Assembly: GCA_020650975.1 (NCBI GenBank)
Contig: JAIPMN010000001.1
Location: forward strand, 1 to 36,391
Length of the DNA: 36,391 bases
Reading direction: 5' to 3'
Origin: Apostichopus californicus
Taxonomy: Eukaryota; Echinodermata; Holothuroidea; Aspidochirotida; Stichopodidae
Part shown: positions 22,501-31,416 of the stretch, in pieces
Layout: each line of letters opens with the position of its first letter
How positions within the stretch are numbered: position 1 is the stretch's first letter
The notes under the pieces: generated by a model
What the model saw: only the letters and a program-made list of their open reading frames with translations
Database searches by the model: none
What the model was told of the DNA's origin: nothing
Translations under genes and position numbers: made by a program

Positions 22501-25500
22501 CCACCTCTCCTCCATTTGTATTAAAAATGGAAAATCAACCTTCTGTAGATTTAGTTGCAGAATGTTAAAATGACATCTTAAAAGTGGCTGCACTTTTTGC
22601 AGAAGAAACTACCATGTTTCCACCCTTACCTACCAGCACAAATGGTGATTATAAATTGTTGTACAGTCATTTTTGACATAATTACTATTAGTTTCACTTG
22701 GCAAAAACAACGTATTTATACCAGATGAAAAGAATAAATTTACTGGCATCTGTTTGATCACTACAAAGATTGTTCTTCTAATCATGAAATTTCACCATTT
22801 GTGCAGGCATGACTAACTAGAAAACATAGTATCTAGTCCAAAATATTAGCAATTAGGCTGATGTAGCATTTGGCAATAACATGTAACCTTTGAAAGAATA
22901 ATGTCTTTTCTTTCTCCAAAATTGCCTAGTTACTTACACATATCAACTATTAGATAGTATTAGACCATTTCATATGATGAAAGCTCGACGGGTCACTAGA
23001 AGTTGGGTATTCTCAATTCGTTCTTGGGCTTTATACATTTTTAATTCTGTCAATGAATATTCATGACTTTGCTCCTAAACACCATTAATATGCATTGTAA
23101 ATACAATTGGTCTATCCATATGACTTACTTTATGGGAAAGTCTGATTCACTCAAGTTGATGATGAAGTCCCATTTAAGGTCTTCCATCTTCAGAAGATCT
23201 TGCATCGCTTGGAGGTAAACGCTCAAGAGGCTAGCTCCGCCCCAGATGGTCGCATATCGCCACGGTGTCATCAAAATATTTGGGAACATATCGGCAATCT
23301 TAGACAGCTCTCTGTGCAAATAATCTGAGCGCTGGGAGAAAATGAAGATATGTTCATAAAATGAACCGTTGTGTAGTTCAGCAGCCTGTTTATTCCCCCA
23401 TTTATTTTTAAAGAAACGGAATTAAGGCCTCTTTTGCAGGGCCCCAGTTTCAACAACTACTATATAAAGTCATTACAGCATGTCTGACCATTTATCCGTA
23501 TATGTTTTCAATGATATAATAATGATATTGTATCATGATATATAGCACTAGTGACATTTGAAAGAGCATTATAAGGGGTTAGTCAGATGGGGAACAATGA
23601 ACTTTAGTAAAAAGAGACTTTATCAGTGTTAAAAGCTATTGTATAATTACTGCTAGGTTAAGATGGGATTATCTTTAATAGTTCAAGGGACTTTAACAAT
23701 GCATGTTCATACAGTTGCACTTATTAGTTATGTAACAACATACCATGATTTTGATTGTGAATATTCATTACATGATTTGCATAGTAATTTTAAGCCACGT
23801 TGTATGGCTACTTGATCAGTACCATAGTTTTTATAGATGTGTTTAACAGTATTAAAGTATTATGTTGCGCTCTCAGCAGAGATAATCTTTAAATGATGTC
23901 CTTCAGTCGATCTGTCGGTCTGATGCCTTGGTCTGATGCCTTAGTCTGATGCCCTGGTCTGATGCCTTGGTACAGACGAATATACCTACTACCTTACCTC
24001 AAATATCTCTTTTATCAAGTTTTATCTTGTGTCCTATGACTAGCAACAATACATTATTCCTAATCTGTATCTAAGTGGGTTTGTCACAAGAGGAGTGTGA
24101 AAAAATAGTACAAGGTATACCATGTCTGATGATCTTGCATTTATACGGCAATTAAATAACTCTTTCTGAAGGCTCATTTTAACACCTGTTGGTGAAGCAG
24201 ACTTGCAGAATTCTAGGAGGTATATGAGGCACAAACCAAGGTGTGCAGTAGTATGGAAGAATACTGACTCTCTGTGAAGTCACAACATTGTTGTTCATAC
24301 ATGTACTGTACTAATTAAAATGTTAAAGGTTTTTGTGATATTTTCAAAAAGCATAATGCTTTCTAACATTTTCAGATCAGTCAGAATTAGGCAATGTGCT
24401 TTGGGATAATGATGTCTATAAATTATTATTATTTTATTGGAGGGGGTAGGTGAGGGGGGGGGGTTTATTTATTGGTAGATATGGAAGATCTCTGAACTAC
24501 TCGTTTTATTTGGATATACAGCTGTTTTATCAGAGCTTACTACACCTAATACCATAGCAGCTAACTACACCTACTGTAGTTAGCTAACTTCACCTAATAC
24601 CATATTAAGCTAACTACACCTAATACAATAGTTAGCTAACTTCATTCACCTAATACCATATAAGCCAGCTGATGTCATCCAGGACACTAGGATCACAGTA
24701 ATTCAGTGGGTATAACTGCTGATGTCATCGGCCTAAATACCCTGGTACAACGTTTTCTTTCAAAATGAAGTAATAATTGATTTCTGATTTGATAATGGTA
24801 GACTTCTAAGGAGCCTTGCAGAGCAGTCACGATACCATGATCATCTTATGATATCACGAATAATCGTTTGCTCAGTCTTGATTTTCCTTCTTTTTAGACA
24901 ATTACTTGAAATGATAATTCAATTCTACATCTGTTAATTCCGCAACAGTAGTAAAACACATACATATATATCGTTTGGAATGTAACCTAGCAAGCATCAA
25001 GGCTCTAACAAACCAAACAATGATACAGAATTATTTCATATCTATCTCATTTATCAATAATCAATCAAACCATCTAAGGAATCGTGTAAGACCAAAATTG
25101 CAATGGTTTCCAATTTGGAAACTACTGGAAGAAAATGTACCATTATCCGGCTTATCAATTGCATTAGTTATTGGGCACTGAAATTCTCCTTCTCCCCCCC
25201 CCCCCTCTCCCACCCAGCTCAGGCATCTATAAGTTAAATACACCTTGAAACCTACGTGACACATCACTGATATAGCACAAAGAATTGTACTTCTGTCTCA
25301 GAATTTATTCAAGAAGTTGTACTCCCAGTGGAAGGATCATATAACCAAAAAACAATTTTGATCCCACAGATTTCTGCAGCCAAGAAATCTTTTCTCTCGC
25401 TGCTAGTTTTAATTTCAGCAGAAGTGTCAACTGTCGCCGGGCTGCTATGCTTGATCAAGCATCAAAACTCAATGGAGCCATTGCTACTGGCCAAGTAAAC

Positions 25501-26238
25501 AGGGGAATACCCATTTTATGTCCTCTTGAAACTTTCAATCACATTTTATTTAAATCAAACGGATTTCTTTGGAATTCATTTACAAGCTTTAATACTGGAA
25601 TTGCCCTTTTTTCGCCTTTTTCTTTTAATGTTGCTATCTAGATACGAGAGAAGAAGTTTTGAGTAACTTTGTGAAAATGATTTTTCATTTCCAATCACTG
25701 TTTTTTTTGGGAGGGGGGGGGGGGAGTCCCTTGAGGGAATATATGCTCTATGTCATTATCTCCAAGAATAGAAAAGTAATTTACCATTTGTGAGAAGTAG
25801 TATACATTACATATATACAATGTATATATATATATACATACATAGATCCTGCTTAAAATTATTTTATAACTGGAGGGTAGACTCCATCCAAATTCCAAGT
25901 CTTTACAAATGGTAACTAAAAACATTTGTCATGTTTGTAGGACTTTGTAAGACCCCAGAGGAGAATAGCATACTGTACATGAATGAGGGTAAAAGTGAAT
26001 TCTCCAGCACAGTTAGCTTGCTTTACCTATTTTAAAACCCTGCATCCAGGGCAAACCATACAACTTACCTTATCAACATGAATGTAGAAGAAATGGTTTG
26101 AGTGGTACAGAAGTTTAATGAGGCGACGAACTTGTCTCAAGGCTCTTCCGTTGACGACAAAAATGTACGCAATGCGGACAGAACTGGGGGGTGAGAGGTT
26201 AACTTCATCAAGGTTGTCGACCTCTTTCAAAGGTTTTC
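6864..26238 (-). CDS. XYLT: Peptide O-xylosyltransferase (XYLT1/XYLT2-type), eight core exons (gene-level entry)
   Basis: Peptide O-xylosyltransferase transfers xylose from UDP-xylose to serines of proteoglycan core proteins. This is the first step of heparan and chondroitin sulfate synthesis, in the ER/Golgi lumen. Eight exons (1973 bp) join without a frame break into about 656 residues. Landmarks in order are [107 protein letters not shown] and FKPEDF (GT14/Branch domain). The xylosyltransferase C-terminal domain ([34 protein letters not shown]) follows. By analogy with GT14 relatives, Glu in LLPAE is the expected catalytic base. The vertebrate DWD motif here reads NFD. Vertebrates have two paralogues; this is probably the single invertebrate gene. 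The N-terminal anchor must come from upstream exons (candidates listed). Confidence 0.95.
7536..8813 (-). other. XYLT intron 7 (between core exons 7 and 8)
   Basis: This 1278-bp GT-AG intron contains MITE copy A (8384-8747) and otherwise AT-rich sequence in which I see no gene. Confidence 0.85.
8384..8747 (-). mobile_element. TTAA-flanked MITE, copy A (piggyBac-like)
   Basis: This 364-bp element begins TTAAAGGGTGTGAAGACTCG and ends with the complement CGAGTCTTCAATGCCTTTAA. The outermost TTAA on each side is the target duplication typical of piggyBac-type insertion, and the TIRs share TGAAGACTCGC. It is inverted relative to copies B and C and is the most complete of the three. No transposase is visible. 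A short open frame inside (8268-8498) is repeat-derived. Confidence 0.8.
8814..9026 (-). CDS. XYLT: XYLT core exon 7
   Basis: This 213-bp phase 0/0 exon has acceptor gttttcttag and donor GAG|GTTAGT. It begins [20 protein letters not shown] and includes [17 protein letters not shown] and GGRLKRLE. It is the least conserved exon, but it aligns with the start of the C-terminal domain (Cys, HLYF..D.FQGFL, RLQ..E). A nearer AG (gccgacag) would break the frame, so the upstream acceptor was chosen. Confidence 0.88.
9027..9449 (-). other. XYLT intron 6
   Basis: This 423-bp intron holds a C-rich patch near 9310-9343 and no other recognisable feature. Confidence 0.85.
9450..9686 (-). CDS. XYLT: XYLT core exon 6
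   Basis: This 237-bp phase 0/0 exon has acceptor gttcctacag and donor CAG|GTACTT. It encodes 79 residues beginning [20 protein letters not shown] and including [20 protein letters not shown]. These match the xylosyltransferase segment RPTFFARKFE...YG.YP.GTP....YW...Y between the two domains. Confidence 0.92.
9687..10600 (-). other. XYLT intron 5
   Basis: This 914-bp intron is AT-rich. It holds only the short tandem repeat at 10131-10190. Confidence 0.85.
10131..10190 (+). repeat. Perfect 30-bp tandem duplication
   Basis: Two adjacent units begin ACAACACAAACCAAAACAAA and continue TAACATAAA. They are identical over 29 of 30 positions and are followed by an A-run. Confidence 0.9.
10601..10777 (-). 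CDS. XYLT: XYLT core exon 5 (cysteine-rich GT14 end)
   Basis: This 177-bp phase 0/0 exon has acceptor ctttcttcag and donor AAG|GTATGT. It encodes 59 residues: [59 protein letters not shown]. The cysteines of GCQCQ and WCGC and the DNNL..TNW motif are family hallmarks. Confidence 0.94.
11418..11545 (+). repeat. Degenerate short tandem repeat (GTCAACTTTGACTGTGTAGTGA type)
   Basis: Variants of GTCAACTTTGACTGTGTAGT recur about every 35 bp (near 11420, 11445, 11465, 11490 and 11518) with substitutions and small indels. Confidence 0.7.
11550..11772 (+). repeat. Minisatellite of about 53 bp x 4 (GTCCACAAGATAAACATCCTAC type)
   Basis: GTCCACAAGATACACATCCT, then CATAAACTAAC, recurs with changes near 11550, 11602, 11650 and 11720. 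Units end with (A)CATCTGCAG-like sequence that resembles the exon 4/intron boundary. Confidence 0.7.
11787..12056 (+). repeat. Tandem duplication of about 135 bp
   Basis: TGTGCATGTTACATGATCCT begins one unit at 11787 and the next at 11922. Both run through TTAGAGACTTAAAGAAGTGT and end CCTTAAACTGTACTGATTAT. A third unit begins at 12052 and is quickly lost. Confidence 0.88.
12150..12369 (-). CDS. XYLT: XYLT core exon 4 (ends at probable catalytic Glu)
   Basis: The acceptor is ccatttcacag and the donor is GAG|GTGAATG; the exon is 220 bp. One base completes Ser, then [40 protein letters not shown], and onward to [10 protein letters not shown]. The last codon, GAG, is the Glu of LLPAE-SFFH, the expected general base by analogy with GT14 relatives. 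The intron just downstream is full of minisatellites. A relic copy of this exon's 3' end lies at 12845-12889. Confidence 0.93.
12845..12889 (-). pseudogene. Relic duplicate of the 3' end of XYLT exon 4
   Basis: On the - strand the 45 bp read [15 protein letters not shown], followed directly by GTGGCTG. Exon 4 ends [22 protein letters not shown]. An AG (attcag) precedes the segment, so it looks like a tiny exon. Similarity continues at least 60 bp into the adjoining intron (TTGTGTCTGTTGACCTG versus TTGTGTCCGTAGACCTG). Its phase 0 start does not fit exon 3, which ends in phase 2, so it is probably a dead duplicate. The Glu equivalent to the probable catalytic residue is retained. Confidence 0.8.
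13586..13927 (+). mobile_element. hAT-type element remnant lacking its right terminal repeat
   Basis: The left end CAGGGGTGGGCAACCTACGG, then TCCGCGGGCC, is the classic start of a widespread hAT group. The same 8-bp sequence GTCTAGAC lies at 13578-13585 and at 13928-13935. Near the right end, TGCGGCCCAG and GGCCCATTCATCCAAAAAGG resemble the usual subterminal part, but the expected terminal GCCCACCCCTG is missing. The element stops at AAAAAGGT immediately before the second GTCTAGAC. Confidence 0.78.
15550..15760 (+). repeat. SINE-like dispersed repeat fragment
   Basis: It starts with AATAATAATAACTAAGATTT, then ATTATGCGCTAATTA, the same kind of start (trinucleotide run followed by a GCGC/GTGCC box) as the repeat at 35140. 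The rest is too divergent to align by eye. Confidence 0.35.
16021..16101 (-). CDS. XYLT: XYLT core exon 3 (small)
   Basis: This 81-bp exon lies between acceptor ttatttcttctag and donor GCAG|GTGGGT. The first base completes Lys, then [20 protein letters not shown] and HGRDES follow, ending in phase 2. NFLKSHGRD is conserved in the family. Splicing to the next exon gives ES-S-RFI, one residue more than the vertebrate proteins at this point. Confidence 0.88.
18146..18379 (-). mobile_element. Retroelement-like insertion with hammerhead-like core, copy 3
   Basis: The insert is bounded by a 13-bp direct repeat TTGATGTGCATCT (18133-18145 and 18380-18392), a length typical of retroelement target duplications. 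On the - strand the core at 18153-18191 reads GCCTTTAAAGAAGATCCTGC, then TAGGATCGAAAGTTCAGGCC, matching copy 1. At the other end, next to TTTTATTTTATTTT, is the motif GCAGTTTGCTAACAATTTT shared with copies 1 and 4. Confidence 0.6.
19831..19871. repeat. Imperfect inverted repeat (hairpin)
   Basis: CTTACCTGTCTCCTCACAAC and TTGTGAGAGACAAGTAAG pair with two single-base bulges and a short loop. No transposon ends were recognised around it. Confidence 0.75.
21234..21574 (-). mobile_element. hAT-like MITE, 341 bp, with 14-bp perfect TIRs
   Basis: The termini CAGGGATGTGCTCA (21234-21247) and TGAGCACATCCCTG (21561-21574) are exact inverted repeats. AAATAT flanks both sides, so the duplication is at least 6 bp. 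Its middle, on the - strand, shares CACCATTTTGC, ATCTAAGCAT and a G/C palindrome (GGGGAGGGGGACACCCC) with the right half of the hAT element at 1077-1983. Confidence 0.82.
22251..22284. repeat. Perfect 12-bp inverted repeat
   Basis: TGTTCAATATTG and CAATATTGAACA flank a 10-base loop. It lies in an XYLT intron with no recognised function. Confidence 0.85.
23129..23331 (-). CDS. XYLT: XYLT core exon 2
   Basis: The acceptor is tttctcccag and the donor is AAA|GTAAGT. This 203-bp exon reads [38 protein letters not shown], then [14 protein letters not shown] plus two bases of Lys. TIWGGASLL and INLSESDFP are near-invariant in xylosyltransferases. It ends in phase 2. Confidence 0.93.
23917..23971 (+). 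repeat. 13-bp tandem repeat x 4
   Basis: GGTCTGATGCCTT repeats four times with single changes in the third copy. Confidence 0.92.
24538..24665 (+). repeat. Short interspersed tandem repeat (CACCTAATACCATA / GTTAGCTAACTT)
   Basis: ACACCTAATACCATA, AGCTAACTACACCTA and TAGTTAGCTAACTTCA alternate four to five times. Each TTAGCTAA block is itself palindromic. Confidence 0.8.
26069..26238 (-). CDS. XYLT: XYLT core exon 1 (start of GT14 domain)
   Basis: This 170-bp exon follows the acceptor ttcatctgacag and precedes the donor AAG|GTAAGT. It enters in phase 1 (two bases finish a codon that would be Gly if the upstream base is G) and ends in phase 0. It encodes [19 protein letters not shown], then [20 protein letters not shown] and FFYIHVDK, the first beta strand and UDP-sugar-binding start of the domain. 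Confidence 0.92.
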
Positions 26239-27596
26239 CTGTCAGATGAAAAAGAATTAAAAAAAAAAGTTCTTTATAAGTAAGAAAAAAATGAAAGGGT
26301 TATTACACCAGAAAGATGAGTTGCATACTACAGTATGTGAATACAAGATGACAATCAACAATCTGCAACGTACAACAATCTGCCTCATAATTAGATTCAT
26401 GATATTAATGAGGATCCATCCATGTAATGAAGTTACCATCCTGGGAACATTGGATATCTAAAAGTGCAGAAAGTATGGAGTGGTATGTACGTCAATGTGG
26501 AAATGAGAACCTTAAAACTGCAAACAATGATTGCTCGGCATGTTAGGATTCAAAAGCAATCAAAGGGTCTTGCGCCCTTATGGGTTATGACCATCCCTCC
26601 CCCTCCCACCACCCCCACCCATTGCCGTTAGATCCTTGCAATACGCAAAGAGCTTGTTTTGACACTTACTCGTGTTCAGCCAATTAATCCCATTTACTTT
26701 TTGTGCCACACAGCAAGAAGGTAAAGGATTACAGTGAAACATAAGTAGAAGGAATATTAATAATATATTACAAAATGACAAATGGCCCTGTTGGGTCCTG
26801 AAAAACCTTAAGTTCACCCCTATAAGCAATAGGTAATATCTTACATTATCAAAGCAGATTGATATGCCATTACAGTTCATAAAATACAAAGCATACAAAA
26901 ATAAATGAAAAGTGACTTTTTTCTTCTTCGCATGGTATGTGTGAATCAATTATAAAGTAGAACAATTAACCAAAACGATCCTTTCAGGAATTTTGCTCAC
27001 AAAAGCCATCCAGATATAACCAATACTAAAGACTGCAGTCTCACACAGACCTTTATTACAGTTAGTACATATGAACCTTGATGTTGGGGTTTGGACAACC
27101 ACAAACAAAACCCTTCAAGTTATCCAAATTTTAGGACAACCTTCAAACTTCCGTCCACATCATGATCCCTCAGTTTGTGACTTGTATTTTTCTCTTAAAA
27201 AAGGTTCCAGGAAAAAAAAGTATATATATAAGACTATATTGCTCTGATACCCTTCGTACCCCGGGGAAAGTCTGAACCAAGTCACCATTGGCAAATTTGA
27301 TCATTTTTGAATATATGAGATTCTAAAAGGGTTTGAAATCATTCGCGCGGTGGATTTCTTTTATCTTCGTCTCTTCTTCATCCTTTCTCTCCATCATGCT
27401 CCCATTCCCATCTTCTTCCACCACTTCTCCTTCGTACTCTACGAGAAACAGCAGCTGGCCCAAATGTCCCACATTTCCAAATAATTTTGAATGAATAAAA
27501 ATCTACACCAGGAGAAAAATCTTCCAACCGAGTGACTTGACTTTCCGAGACAGCAGGTGCCATAGAATTTGTTTCATTCCGCTTCTGCGGTGTCAC
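26239..27596. other. Non-coding stretch, presumed XYLT intron
   Basis: I looked here for the conserved cysteine segment that precedes the GT14 domain in vertebrate XYLT and did not find it. An open - strand frame at 26578-26949 has low-complexity, intron-like composition. A frame at 27378-27596 overlaps the candidate anchor exon region and ends in an Arg/Gly-rich run without known homology. Confidence 0.5.
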
Positions 27597-27725
27597 CCTT
27601 GCATGGTAATTGCGGACACGTTTTGAATTTATTTTCCACGTTACCGATGCGAAGGCGATATAGATAGGCCATCTCCAAGAAAGAGAAAAACGAAGAACAA
27701 ATGGAACAAAAAACCCAAAGAAAAC
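27597..27725 (-). CDS. Candidate XYLT membrane-anchor exon (tentative)
   Basis: Read from the acceptor atcaattag with one upstream G, the frame gives GFLWVFCSICSSFFSFLEMA, then YLYRLRIGNVENKF and KTCPQLPCK plus G, to a weak donor AAGG|GTGACA. It is phase 1/1, so it can join both 32688-32757 and core exon 1 in frame. The hydrophobic run of about 22 residues could be a type II signal anchor, as expected for a Golgi xylosyltransferase. CP..xCKGK would fall where vertebrates have FCPLEGK. Against it are a glutamate in the anchor, a poor acceptor context, and an alternative shorter end at 27645 (ATCG|GTAACG). No sequence conservation proves it. Confidence 0.35.
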
Positions 27726-28667
27726 CTAATTGATTTCCTCTGAAAGGACGGCTGACTAGATGCACTCCACGGAAAAAAAAAATCAATTTACTAATACTGT
27801 TCATCAATCTCATCACAGAAGCCAGTAACTAAATTGTATATGCATAAACATAAAATTGTATACACAGAGAAGGATAGATGAGTCTTTCATATTTTTGTAG
27901 AGATCATCTTAAAAGGGAAAAAACAAAAGGAGAAAAATTGAGAATACCAAGTAGACCTTGATATTAAACTGAAGTAGAGCGCAAACTTGATCATGTTTAT
28001 ATACATCATTGTTGCATGGTACTTCTTGTCCTGCAACAGCAATTTCAGATGTATATAACTACGAACATGAAACATTATAAAAATGATGCAAAAGTCACTC
28101 TTGTTATTTCATAGAAATTAAGAGCAAAGAAGTGTTTTAGTTAGAATATGGGATTCCCAATAATCAGTGACATCAGCAGGCCCAGAATTTCACAATTTTG
28201 GCCACTTGATTCAAAATTCCAGTGCACTTCAAAATCTAAAAGAGTAAAAATCTAAATAGTAGCTGGTACAGAAATCATGTTGCCTCTCTGATTGATGATT
28301 GTCAACAGACTTCACGTGTTTACGTTCTTAATTTCTACCGGCAGAAAATTGTCAGTGGCTTTATTTTTTTTCTGGCTACTGTCAAACCATCAAATCCACT
28401 GACAATTTAGCCATAAAATACCCAAATTTTCGATGTCTGCCTCAGATTTACAAGCCCTGTGCTCTGTACTTACTGAGCTTTCTCATCCTTAGATGGGAGG
28501 AGGTGATTGTACCTACTTAAGTCACCTCCAAACCTACTGGGTTTGGTATTTACAATTGATGGGATACTTACCTGTCTCCATTCTACCTATGCAATCAAAC
28601 CAACCTACTGTTGCTTACTATAGTTGGTAACACACACAAAACTGGTACCAGTACAAACTATAGTAAA

Positions 28668-28994
28668 GCAAGGGAGGTCGAAAATACTGAAAAATGTTCA
28701 TACATGTTCAAAACGTGCAAAAAATGAACAGGATTGATACTTTATCAGAGCTTGATACAGGTAGGTGATGTGATCTTGAATTCAGGTCCTTACTGACTTC
28801 ACAAACTTCACCAAAACTTTACCACCAACTATTATAAGGCAAGGGAGGTTGAAAATACTGAAATAGTTTTGTGTTCAATACATGAAAAAAATTAACAGGA
28901 TTGATACTTTATCAGAGCTTGATACAGGTAGGTGATGTGATATTGAATTCAGGTGCTTACTGACTTCACAAACTTCACCAAAACTTTACCACTC
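28668..28994 (+). repeat. Tandem duplication of about 171 bp
   Basis: GCAAGGGAGGTCGAAAATAC begins a unit at 28668, and GCAAGGGAGGTTGAAAATAC begins the next at 28839. Both contain AACAGGATTGATACTTTATC, AGAGCTTGATACAGGTAGGT and CTTCACCAAAACTTTACCAC. Confidence 0.9.
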
Positions 28995-29103
28995 AACAAG
29001 ATTCCAGGGACTGAAAAGTACCCTGGAATTAAAGTTGTAAGCCTTGAGAATGGTAGTTTCTGAAGGAAGATGAAGTGTGCATACACCCTGAAGTAGGTCA
29101 GCG

Positions 29104-29189
29104 GGGAAGCAATGCTTAAAATGTTACCAACTTTTGTCATTNNGGGGGAGGGGGAAGCAGTGCTTAAAATGTTACCAACTTTAGTCATT
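29104..29189 (+). other. Two-base assembly gap (NN at 29142-29143) inside a short direct repeat
   Basis: Near-identical segments GGAAGCAATGCTTAAAATGT and GGAAGCAGTGCTTAAAATGT, each followed by TACCAACTTTNGTCATT, lie on either side of the two undetermined bases. Extra copies may have been collapsed here. Confidence 0.85.
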
Positions 29190-29255
29190 AGCAAGGTTGA
29201 TTTGAGTCCATATGTAAAATAATGGAGACAGGTGAAGGGAGCAATGAAGTAAAAT

Positions 29256-29582
29256 ATGTAAAGACTCGCCCCAAACCGTGTGCGGCCATCTGAAAAATGC
29301 TACAAAATGCAGACAGTAATGAAACGTGATACCTTGTTATCTTTAGCTGGACCTGAGATGTCCATCGCTATAAGTGTATCGTTTATACACTGTGCTGTGG
29401 GTATTGACCGCAGCTGTATGTACTGACTGTACACTAGTGTCTAATTACCGACGGTAGCAAGCTGTGTGTGTATTTTCTGGGATCGATGGTGGTGTCTAAC
29501 ACTTCTGTTACACCTCATTCGAAACTAGGTCAGATTACCGGCATTAGACATTTCTTTTTGCACGAGTCTTCACACCCTTTAA
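29256..29582 (+). mobile_element. TTAA MITE, copy B
   Basis: This copy matches copy A in reverse orientation. The right end CGAGTCTTCACACCCTTTAA is intact with TTAA at 29579-29582. The left end is eroded (TAAAGACTCGCCCC, no TTAA), and about 45 bp are missing after the left end. The open frame at 29468-29653 is repeat-derived. Confidence 0.82.
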
Positions 29583-30032
29583 GGTACTGGTCATCGTTTG
29601 TAGCATGGCAACTCTCGGAAAGGATTGAAACTCGGATTCCAGGTGTCAATTGAAATCAGTGCAATGGCTTCAACCCCAATGGATGTTAGACAATTATTCT
29701 CTTTATTCAAATCTGGAGTGATCTCAGTTCTGGATCTAAATCTCACTAGTAGTTTAGCATTTATTAAAATAGTTATACATTACCTTTTATAGAGCCCTAG
29801 AATGCAAGCTTTTAGCTTCTCTCCTTCCGACAGAAAAATATTTGAAAACTGTCAACGCCTGTGAATTATTATTCATAATCGACAGTTGTTGCGACTGAAC
29901 GCTTGATAAATCTCATTTCATGATAAACATCCAATGAATGATTTCCTTTCATTAACAGTATGGATATCCTCATGATCTATCTTGGTGGGAATGTCGCCAG
30001 ATCTCTGTAACACTTGTCAGTTGATACCAAAC

Positions 30033-30315
30033 TTAAAGGCATTGAAGACTCGCCCCAAACCGCGTGCCGCGCTCTGAAAACTTTCCATTGCTTTCAAATG
30101 ACGTTTTCTTCTTGTCGCTACAAAATGCAGACAGTAATGAAACGTGATACCTTGTTATCTTTTATCTAGACCTGAGATTACCGACGGTAGCAAGCTGTGT
30201 GTGTATTTTCTGGGATCGATGGTGGTGTCTAACACTTCTGTTACACCTCATTCAAAACTAGGTCAGATTACCGGCATGTTACGTTTCTTTTTGCGCGAGT
30301 CTTCACACCCTTTAA
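30033..30315 (+). mobile_element. TTAA MITE, copy C (internally deleted)
   Basis: Both ends carry TTAA (30033-30036 and 30312-30315) next to AGGCATTGAAGACTCGC and GAGTCTTCACACCC. Compared with copies A and B it lacks roughly 85 bp between CCTGAGA and TTACCGACGG. Confidence 0.85.
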
Positions 30316-30604
30316 AGAAGCAGACAAGACAACATAGCAGAAAGTAAGAAGATCAACGTGATGGATTCCTCAACGTGTTCTAATAAACCCATCTTCCTAT
30401 ACTTTACATGTACAGGGCTTATCTCAATTACATGATATTTCTAACACCACCCAGTAGTCAACGATAACATGAAACTTATATAATTATACAACTTGGCTAT
30501 TGTTTGCCAACTGGAATAAAATTTCTGTGAAAGTTAGAGGTCCTGACATTTCAGAATTCCTTCTTCATTGGTTCAATAATAAAATTCATTGTCCATTGGT
30601 CATC

Positions 30605-30885
30605 CATAGTCGCAAATAGAAGATTGAGATTTTTCGGTCATGTAGCAAGACTCCAGGAGGACTCTCCAGCAAAGGTTGCTTTAAGAGAAGCATTGAGACA
30701 TACTGCTAAACCAGTAGGAAGGCCCGTGACTACCTTGCTTGGAAAAATAAAGTCGCAATTTAAGGACGTTAACATTAACAATTTCGAGGAAGCAATAAAC
30801 CTTGCACAAGATCGTGATACGTGGTGGAGGTTAATCACTGAGCATGTCGGATAGATGAGACTCAACTTACTACTACTACTATTGG
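30605..30885 (+). mobile_element. LINE (non-LTR retrotransposon) 3' end fragment
   Basis: The frame RRLRFFGHVARLQEDSPAKV, then GRPVTTLLGKIKSQFKD and LAQDRDTWWRLITE ending at TAG (30852-30854), is the familiar C-terminal tail of endonuclease/reverse-transcriptase proteins (RLRWFGHV.R...GRP...AQDR..WR). It is followed by a short 3' UTR ending in ACTACTACTATT, a simple repeat of the sort found at LINE 3' ends. Everything upstream is missing, as in a 5'-truncated insertion. Confidence 0.8.
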
Positions 30886-30982
30886 TCCAAAAATCATATT
30901 CATTGTTTGTTTGTCCAATTTAGTTGTCTGTCTGTATAGCATCTTTTAAGTGTTTCTTTACTTGTTTTTGTTTGTATGCCTT

Positions 30983-31100
30983 TCAAGAACATCCTGCTAG
31001 GATTGAAATGTCTGGCCCTCTAACTTGTACAAAGTACATAAGTCTTTTTGTAGTACTACATTTATAAGCAGTTTGTTAACAGTTTTATATCTCTTGGAAA
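30983..31100 (+). repeat. Dispersed hammerhead-like repeat, copy 4
   Basis: GCCTTTCAAGAACATCCTGC, then TAGGATTGAAATGTCTGGCC, matches the core of copies 1 to 3. GCAGTTTGTTAACAGTTTT follows about 60 bp downstream, in the same order as in copy 1. Confidence 0.6.
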
Positions 31101-31401
31101 AATTTCAGATTGACTAATGTGTTGAAAATGCTGTTGGGGAACTAGTCAAATATATTTATCAATAAGTTGTGCACTCAATGTTGAATATTTGAGCAAATTC
31201 AAACAGCTGCTAAAAATTTAAACTGTAACTTTACAGCTCATTCCATAGTAATTAAATTCAGAGCCGTCACTTTAAATCTCAAACTGGAAATTTATGTGAC
31301 AGGGACTGTCACATGTTATTACTTCATGTTCCCTTCTCATGTTACTAACTTTCTATATGTTTGCCCACAAACAATGTCTAATTGATTACTGCGATATTTA
31401 T

Positions 31402-31416
31402 ACACACACACACACA
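31402..31416 (+). repeat. (CA)n microsatellite
   Basis: A short run of ACACACACACACAC. Confidence 0.9.

Larger units (their letters stand above)
16102..23128 (-). other. XYLT intron 2, longest in the window
   Basis: This 7027-bp intron contains the hammerhead-like repeat copy 3 (18146-18378), a hairpin at 19831-19871, the MITE at 21234-21574, a hairpin at 22251-22284, and G/C runs near 16518, 16756, 19484 and 22477. The remaining AT-rich sequence shows no gene I can support on either strand. Confidence 0.8.
23332..26068 (-). other. XYLT intron 1 of the core region
   Basis: This 2737-bp intron holds two short tandem repeats (23917-23971 and 24538-24665), G/C runs near 24454, 25195 and 25711, and an (AT) run near 25815-25840. 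I see no gene. Confidence 0.8.

Noticed and set aside
26578..26949. 123-codon frame on the - strand containing KCQNKLFAYCKDL, checked as the missing XYLT cysteine exon
   Set aside because: The Cys spacing is one residue off, no third Cys or downstream CP..G follows, and the frame runs through glycine low complexity (poly-G/C).
27378..27596. Open frame with an Arg-rich end (RRVRRRSGGRRWEWEHDGEKG region)
   Set aside because: It resembles no family I know and is in a different frame from the candidate membrane-anchor exon. The basic run comes from purine-rich sequence.
29468..30347. Two frames starting [11 protein letters not shown] or similar, also seen inverted near 8268-8498
   Set aside because: The shared peptide comes from the TTAA MITE copies. 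The elements are non-coding and carry different deletions.
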